DNA from: Dallia pectoralis
Taxonomy: Eukaryota > Chordata > Actinopteri > Esociformes > Umbridae
Direction of reading: 5' to 3'
NCBI GenBank assembly: GCA_029465975.1
Contig: CM055762.1
Coordinates: 2,914,001-2,978,000 of the forward strand
DNA: 64,000 nt
Under the pieces are notes generated by a model. That model searched no databases and was not told the origin of the DNA. It worked only from the letters and a program-made list of their open reading frames with translations. A program made the position numbers and the translations under genes. This document shows positions 57,335-64,000 of this stretch, one piece after another (within the stretch, counting starts at the first letter, position 1; every line of letters begins with the position of its first letter).

Positions 57335-57945
57335 AATGATTAATGCTTACACAGTCATCATTGAGTCCTTCCTGACCTCCTCCATCACCGTCTGATACGC
57401 TGCAGCCACTGTCAAGTAAAAAGGCAGACTGCAACGCATCATCTGCGAAGCGGACCAATGGATGTAAGCTGCCATCCCTCAAAGAACTGTTCAAAGCCAG
57501 GTGACTGATGTGGGCAGCACAGATTGAGGCAGACCCCTCCCATCCAGGAACCAGAATATTCCGAACCTATCCCTCTGGCAGATGGCTGAGGTCTATCAAG
57601 ACCGAAACCTCTCGCCACAAGAACAGCTTCTTCCCCACAGCAGTAAGTCTATGAAATATGCCTCCAGAACTAGAAAACTCTCTTTTTTTCACACATCTTG
57701 ACATTGCTTCTTTGCACTGCTAAGATACACATAACACATTCTATATTTACCCCATACATATGCCAACTAAGTATGGTCTCTTGTTGGACTGTTTTTGCTA
57801 TGTTTTTTTGTTGCTCTGTTTGCACTGTTTGGGTAGATTTTAAAATGTGTGTTCTAAATGCTGCAGCATCAAAACAGTTTCCTTGAGTGTGCAAACAGAT
57901 TTGGCGAATAAAGCGATTTCTGATTCTGAATAATCTTCTCTTGAA
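57335..57945 (+). mobile_element. L2/CR1-like LINE 3' end (family C)
   Basis: Decayed RT C-terminus on the + strand. In shifting frames it reads like GRLQRIICEADQWM, then EADPSHPGTRIFRTYPSGRW-like text and RNLSPQEQLLPH; the consensus of such LINEs is RHKNSFFPTA in the neighbouring frame. The family C 3' UTR follows, with the terminal GATTTCTGATTCTGAATAA tail at about 57918-57935. Inactive. Confidence 0.65.
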
Positions 57946-58149
57946 GCACCAGTCCACACTCCTCTTACAGAAACCGTCCTTGACTTGTCCAATGCTGATG
58001 TTGATCGTTTGGCTAGTAATACCACTGTTTGAATAATCTACCAACAGTCAGCTCTTCTGCATTTTCATGGTGTTCATACACAAAAGAAGTGAAACGTGTG
58101 GAAAGATGCATTTCGGTCTTTGTGAAACTAGACAGCAGTGTTAGGCCTC

Positions 58150-58312
58150 TGACAGTTACTTATAATACTTTAACTTTAAAAACATTACTGAGAACAAAGC
58201 TAGTTGCCTTGCTCAAAGGCACACAGACATTTCACGTTGTGTGCTTGAGACTCAAACCAGCCGCCTTTTGGACAGTGGACCATTGTTCTAACCACTAAGC
58301 TACTTGCCACAC
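58150..58312 (-). repeat. tRNA-derived SINE
   Basis: The minus strand reads TGGCAAGTAGCTTAGTGGTT (A-box-like TAGCTTAGTGG) and, about 40 bp on, GGCTGGTTTGAGTCTCAAGC (B-box-like GGTTTGAGTCT), then the unrelated body TGTGTGCCTTTGAGCAAGGC. This is the normal layout of a tRNA-headed fish SINE. Confidence 0.65.
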
Positions 58313-58919
58313 CTATACTAACCAAGTTACCTAACACACAATCTTTACAAACCGTTCTCCTACTTCCTGAACAATATCAACAAACATTTCTCACGCTTAC
58401 TATTTCTATTTTGAAAGAACACGCAGGCGTCTTGTGACGGGTTTTGGCTTTATGGAAGTTTCACTTCTCTTGATTTTCAGCTCTGGCTCAGCTTCACCAT
58501 GAACTCCCAAACTAGTGCAAAAAGAGAATGAATACCCAACCCCCCAAAAAACCCAAAGGGAAATTTGACTCAACAGTCAGATTTTCCCTCACGTACAAAT
58601 TACACCTAACCTGATGTTAAGAATTCGACTGGGCCTTTGCAACAAATGGCCACCAGCTGCGATGGCCGAACGTAGCAGCAGGCAGACGGTGGTTAAAAGG
58701 CCCCGCGGTTCAACCCAATCTGATTAAAATCCTCTGAATGTGGCTACTGCAAACTATTGACCCACCAACCAACCGACACACATTCCCAGGTTTTTTATCA
58801 GGGATGCATTATTATTGTTTTGTATTTTGTCAGCCAGTGGCGGAAATTTGTCAGATTTTCTTAGCACAAGAACACGATATTTGAGGACTTTGTATTCTTT
58901 TATGTAATTTAGCATTGTA

Positions 58920-59012
58920 TGTTTTTTTGTACTGCTCCAACCCCGGGATTTGAACCCAGAACCTCATGGTTACATGTGTCAGGAGAGCTCCATACAAGAC
59001 TACATGTTACAC
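58920..59012 (-). repeat. tRNA-like repeat fragment
   Basis: The minus strand contains CTGGGTTCAAATCCCGGGGT, a good tRNA B box and T-arm, preceded by GGAGCTCTCCTGACACATGT. No complete cloverleaf with an acceptor stem is seen, so a SINE relic is more likely than a tRNA gene. Confidence 0.45.
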
Positions 59013-62000
59013 CCAAGGAGTCAATGCACAGAGAGCTACAGATATTAGTAGAAACCTTTAAACAGAAATAATCTAAACTCATTAAGTAGATTGCACATTC
59101 TCCTTGGCCACTGCCTCTCCACACGCGTGTTCAGAAAGGGGACAAATGACATCAAGACGAATCAATTTCGGGAATGAGTGAAAAAGTAAATGCAGACTCG
59201 TGCACCATGGCAATGCCGCCTCTATAGAAACAAGTCTGCTGTTGTTTTTGGCCATCATGAACAATCGTACAATATCCTGAAGGACACGGAGAGAATGGGG
59301 TGGGGGGTAGGCTGTGGTGATGTAGTCAGACATGTCCCACCTCCCACCCTCCAGAAAAAACTGGGTTCAGTGCTTTGATAGAGTTTGATGGGTATTTAAT
59401 AGGGGGCGGTGCTTTTCATTCGGCCCTGAGTTTTTGGAGAACCCTTCTCATTTTCTCCCATTCCCAGCCTCAGTTGCTTGCTCACAAAGCCCCTTTAAGT
59501 GGTTTCAGACTCTAAATCTTGTCCTGGGCACCTTTCCACATGTGCCGGGCTGAGTCGGTCCCTGAGAATGGTAGGTAAACGCATAGGATATCACAGCTTT
59601 TATGTCTGTGTGCACAGTCTGGCACTCATTACGTCGTACCTATTAGCCGCTGTGATGGCTGTCCAGTGAAAAGTTTCCCATTTTGTTGCCCGGCGGGTTC
59701 GCTTGGTGCTTGAAATGCAGGGATGTAACACGTATTTGCATTTTTTCCGTCTGCAGTTCATACACACTGTAACACGCTAAGTGGATTGCATTCACACACT
59801 GGCAAACGCACACACAGTAAAAGAGCTTTAGTTTTGTTGATTTTCCCACGTTGTCCGTCTTTCGCGAAGAGCGGAATGTCTTCGTAACCCCCGCAGAATA
59901 TTTGCACTGCCCGAAAATCTTTATCAATGATTATATACTCTTGTCTACCCCAACTCGTTAGGTTACTGGCTGTGAAAGCACTTCACAGGGGTTGCTAATT
60001 TGAAGTCTTCAAACATCATGCTCTCACTTTAATTAGCCAGAAAGTCACACTTCAATTTAGAGTAATTGGCACACCTAGATCTCCACATGATTAACTCCCG
60101 TCAAATAGACACTAAGTCAGACGTTTAACTCGTTGATTGTTCTTTGTAAACCGCAGTAAAAGTATCGGATTGTCATCGTCGATAAAGTGAGGAGAAATTA
60201 GGCTATTAAAAAGTCACGTGTACTACAGTGAAATAAATAAAAAGTCAATCGATCATCCTTTATAGTCGGGGTGACAGAAGACGCCGCCCCTTCCCATTTT
60301 TATAGCTTAAGACTTACGGACCAGGTAGCGTCTTAAGGCCCTGTCTAACGCTATAATTACCATCATGTGATTATTCTTTACCACCCCGGTTGTCTGAGGC
60401 ATGTCATGCACTTCCTCCCAGAGCTGAGACAGGAGGTTCCTGTCCTTCAGGTCCAGAGGAAACAGGGATCACCACCCCACGGCCCCTGGCCAGTGTCACC
60501 TCTCACACCACCTCTCACACCACCTCTTTCAGGTCAACCACACAGCCCTGGGTCACTCTGACTCACCGGGACCGCATTGTAGGAGAAGTTGACCTGTCTG
60601 TGTCCAACCACCCCAGAGGCTCTGTAGTTATAGATAGATTATATGACTTTAGTTAATAACAAACTATTGTTTTCTGGGCTGGATGTGTAATTTGTGGTTA
60701 ATTTGTGTTTAGCCTATGAGTTGAGTTGGACCACAATGCATGTGGTTCTGACCACATCAGACGCATATTGGCTTAACACACTTGACAATTGAACAGTGCC
60801 ACTTTTAAAACTAGTGGCCAACAATTCCAGGAATGCATCTTTAACTACCTACAATTAAATAAAAGCATTGATGGTACACACCTCTGTTTTCTTGATCCCC
60901 AATATACCTTTGGGTCAAATGAGACTAATCGGGAGTTAATTCTAGGTCACTTTTTTATATGTAACAGAAGAGTAAGTTACTGTCACTACATTACTTCAGA
61001 CATCCCAAATAACCCGGGAACTTTCGTGAGTCTCCCGCCTGTTAATAGCGGCTCCCTGATGCCCGCAAAATACATACAATATCCAGAGAAAATAAAATGT
61101 TCAGACATTTTTTGTGCATTATTATTTTTCAGACAGGAACGTGGGGAAAGGTCGATAGTGCTGAAATGGCGCAGGCCGGAACCGAACCTACGTGCCGCGG
61201 AGTATGTGTGCATCACAGGCAGCGGGCAGGACCACAGTGTGGTATGGCAGAGTGTCCAAATGTACCCATCTTTAATAGGGGTAAACAACAACGACAGTGT
61301 AGCTCGAAGCACTGTTTACAAAAGTGATTTCTCAACTGCCCACGATGGGTTAAATTACTGTTAAAGACACATTGATGTGAGTTTATCCGTGTCATTCATC
61401 CATTAGCATAGCTAATCTTGTTTTTACTAGCTGTTTTTACTAGCTGCTATATATTGTTGTTATAAGCAGAAAAACAAACTCTGAGGAGTAAATAGTTGTG
61501 TTCTGTCATGTTAAAATGTTGTGCGTGTGCGTGTTAGCCAGTAAGACCACCGGCCGGAAATCAGCACGTCCAAAATGTTTGGCCTGATGCTTAACTTTTT
61601 GTATTTGCATGAGGCTACATTTATGCTAACCTAATTATTTTCCAGATGAATGGCTCTGCCGACCATATTCCTTTAATCCATGACTGAAATAAGGACCAAT
61701 AATGAATCCAAGTCTCGTGGAAGACGTTGGTAATGTGTTCCATCCATCCTGAGAGGAATAAGTCGGACAAATATGTTCTTTTTTCAATGCTTATCAAATC
61801 TTGGTGGAGGCAAGTTTTTTAATCAAAACATCTAGATTGCTAACAGACAGAAGGATGGTAAATGTTTAGAGCCCCTATGTTATCCATACCTCGCAAATAC
61901 GGACTGGGGGAGGTCGAATGCATGACTTCAGAGTTGATTCAGGGTAGGGGAATATGGACTTGGCTGTCAGATGGCATTTACGTGTTTCGAGTTCTCGCCT

Positions 62001-62400
62001 TTATTGATCAGTGGCATCAGTCGCCTCATCGACTCGGCTTTGGAAAATCTGCACATGGTCTGTCTCCGAGTTTTCCTGCATGTGATCATCAGGATAATTG
62101 GAGGTATTGATTATCTTGCACATATAATGTTTTTGTCTGAGGACTTTGCTAGTTTTGAGAAGGGCATGTGCTTCATAAAAAAGCGGGCTTGTTTAATGAC
62201 CTCTGTAGCCCGGCTGAGGTGACATCATGCTAATGAGCTTAAGGCTAAACGCAGTTATAAGGCAAATCAATGCACATTTCATTAAAACGTTAATTGCAAT
62301 TCAAAACATATCCGACATATCATTTTACAATTTAAAACGGAAAAGCGCCAAACCCAAACGTCCTTGATTTGTTTCTTCCGGCACTTTCAGGACTACAACA
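59013..62400. other. unassigned intergenic sequence
   Basis: The longest frame (60789-61364 +, 191 codons) has no motif I recognise and no splice-linked partner. A tandem TCTCACACCACC pair lies at about 60499-60522. Confidence 0.3.
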
Positions 62401-62409
62401 ACGGTATTG

Positions 62410-62845
62410 TTATGATGACCATATGATGACCAGATGACCATTTGATGACCATATGACCATATGATGACCATTTGATGACCATATGACCATATAATGACCA
62501 TTTGATGACCATATGACCATATGATAACCATTTGATGACCATATGATGACCATTGGATGACCATTTGATGACCATTGGATGACCATTTGATGACCATATG
62601 ATGACCATTTGATGACCATATGACCATATGATGACCATTTGATGACCATATGACCATTTGATGACCATATGACCATTTGATGACCATATGATGACTATTT
62701 GATGACCATATGATGACCATATGATGACCATATGATGACCATTTGATGACCATATGACCATATCATGACCATATGATGACCATATGACCATATGATGACC
62801 ATATGATGACCATATGATGACCATATGACCATATGATGACCATTA
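62410..62845 (+). repeat. minisatellite of CATATGATGAC-type units
   Basis: Array of 11-bp (CATATGATGAC, CATTTGATGAC) and 8-bp (CATATGAC) units differing by one TGA triplet. It produces several artificial open frames on the minus strand rich in GHQMVI-like words. Not coding. Confidence 0.95.
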
Positions 62846-64000
62846 TGTGTTTTGGTCTGTGCAGGCCTTTCTTTTCTCCAAAGCAAAACAGGTTGAAATT
62901 AGAAATGTATTTCCAATAATAGTTGTGCTCCCGACCCCGTTCTTACCGCGGTATTTATACAGTCTCCTTATCATTTGTCTGGTTCTGATGCCACCCCGCA
63001 AGTAAAAATAAACCGTTTGTCTCCAGGGAGGATGAAAGGGAAGTGTGCAAAAGGCGTACGCGTGCCCCAATCTGGCGTTGTCTGCCACAGCAGTGTGTGG
63101 ATGCCTGGACTGAGCACAGACCATGTTTGAACTAGTTTACAATGATTGTTTGAGGAGATATTACTCTCGGAGGAGAAAGAAAAAGATAGAGTGAGAGACA
63201 CCGTGAATTGACTATTCCACTAATAGTGCGTATTAAGTGATGCTAAAAAGGTGGGGCTTGGAGAAAGAGGAAGGGTGAGAAAAGATAACGAAGCCCGTGG
63301 TGGCAAACGGAATATCCAGAGCCCGTCTACTCAATGGAAGAACACGGGGCCTCTAGACCATCGCCCACAGTTATTTCGTGGCACACGCTCAAAGCCTCGG
63401 GTTTTCTTTCTCCGTCGTGTGAGTCAGTATTTTTTCTCAGCCTCTGCGTGCCCCACACCACATCAAGGGTACAGGAAATACAAAAACCATGTCGTTACAT
63501 CCCAGTGAGCAATACCCCACAATTGGTTTGATGTGCGGGGACACAAACAAAGCCAAACAAACCAGCGTGTTCAGGTGCCAAACAGGTTGCCCCCCACGAA
63601 GTAAACAAAAGATATCAAGCTTTTGCCAAAAAAGTATCGGGCTGAATTCAGACCTATGCTTCAGCAGTACATAGACCAGAAGCCATAACATTAACACTGG
63701 ACCACCTTGATCCATGACCTTTTGGACCAGTTTGGCGGACATAGATCAAACCAGGCCACTCGTCATCATCAGAATTGACATTGATCTATCAAAACATCTA
63801 TCTTCGCTGTATGAGTCTTTGAAGATATAAGTAACTCATAAAGGTTTCGGTCATCGGTAAAAAAAACTTTGAATGATGATCTTAATTTGAAACTATTCTG
63901 AATCTATATCTGAATCCAGACATCGTAAGTGAAAGAGCGACATGACTTTTCGTATTGAATCTGAACGTATCATGACCAGTGAGGCGTTGGCTTTTCTTTT
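62846..64000. other. unassigned sequence to window end
   Basis: No gene, RNA or transposon recognised. Confidence 0.3.

Noticed and set aside
58920..59012. Possible functional tRNA gene
   Set aside because: A good B box is present but no complete cloverleaf or acceptor stem; SINE relic is the simpler reading.
60789..61364. 191-codon plus-strand ORF
   Set aside because: No recognisable domain, no Kozak or splice context, antisense frames also open; may be chance. I would reconsider with protein homology or RNA-seq.
62325..62886. Overlapping minus-strand ORFs with GHQMVI repeats
   Set aside because: Explained entirely by the 11/8-bp minisatellite.

Overview
The window is vertebrate nuclear DNA, almost certainly from a teleost fish. 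Genes are interrupted by GT-AG introns, non-coding sequence is AT-rich, and the repeats are typical of fish: Rex3/RTE and L2/CR1/Rex1-like LINEs, Tc1-like and hAT DNA transposons, and tRNA-derived SINE-like units. One SINE-like unit resembles salmonid/pike repeats, so a protacanthopterygian is possible, but this is only a guess. Three protein-coding genes can be rebuilt exon by exon, all with clean splice sites and intact frames: fgf19 (+, 11047-14402, 3 exons, 213 aa), lto1/oraov1 (+, 23446-26176, 5 exons, 141 aa) and ccnd1 (-, 32816-36647, 5 exons, 292 aa). Order and orientation match the conserved vertebrate FGF19-LTO1-CCND1 block.

Layout. 1-10 kb: fgf19 5' flank, with Tc1-like remnants (2.06-2.74 and 3.4-4.1 kb), two LINE 3' ends (5.6-6.4 and 8.26-9.46 kb) and a young 5'-truncated Rex3 with a perfect 12-bp target-site duplication (6455-7524). 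11-14.8 kb: fgf19, with a Tc1-like copy in intron 2. 15-23 kb: fgf19-lto1 interval, with a second Rex3 scrap, a degenerate duplicate of the ccnd1 promoter and 5' flank (about 17.64-19.29 kb, interrupted by a Tc1-like transposase fragment) and an eroded transposase-like pseudogene (20.85-21.89 kb). 23.4-26.6 kb: lto1, whose first intron carries a minisatellite of 21/30-bp units. 26.8-29.7 kb: a hAT fragment with a BED finger, then unassigned sequence. 29.7-36.8 kb: ccnd1 with a long inferred 3' UTR, convergent with lto1.

36.8-64 kb has no recognisable host gene. It holds the ccnd1 upstream flank, a 37-bp perfect hairpin at 40.2 kb, an inverted pair of about 1.5-kb repeats (41.3-42.85 and 48.15-49.63 kb) with a non-autonomous hAT element (46142-47819, exact 8-bp TSD) between them, several minisatellites, LINE and SINE remnants, and unannotated DNA that may include ccnd1 regulatory sequence.

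How the genes relate: Fgf19 is a secreted FGF, Lto1 is an adaptor for Fe-S maturation of ABCE1, and cyclin D1 is the G1 cyclin that activates CDK4/6. They are linked by conserved synteny, not a shared pathway. The least ordinary observations are the second, degenerate ccnd1-type promoter 19 kb from the real one, with both copies keeping a consensus CTCF-type motif in the same orientation, and the inverted repeat pair whose arms are nearly identical in their centre and share an identical 33-codon ORF.
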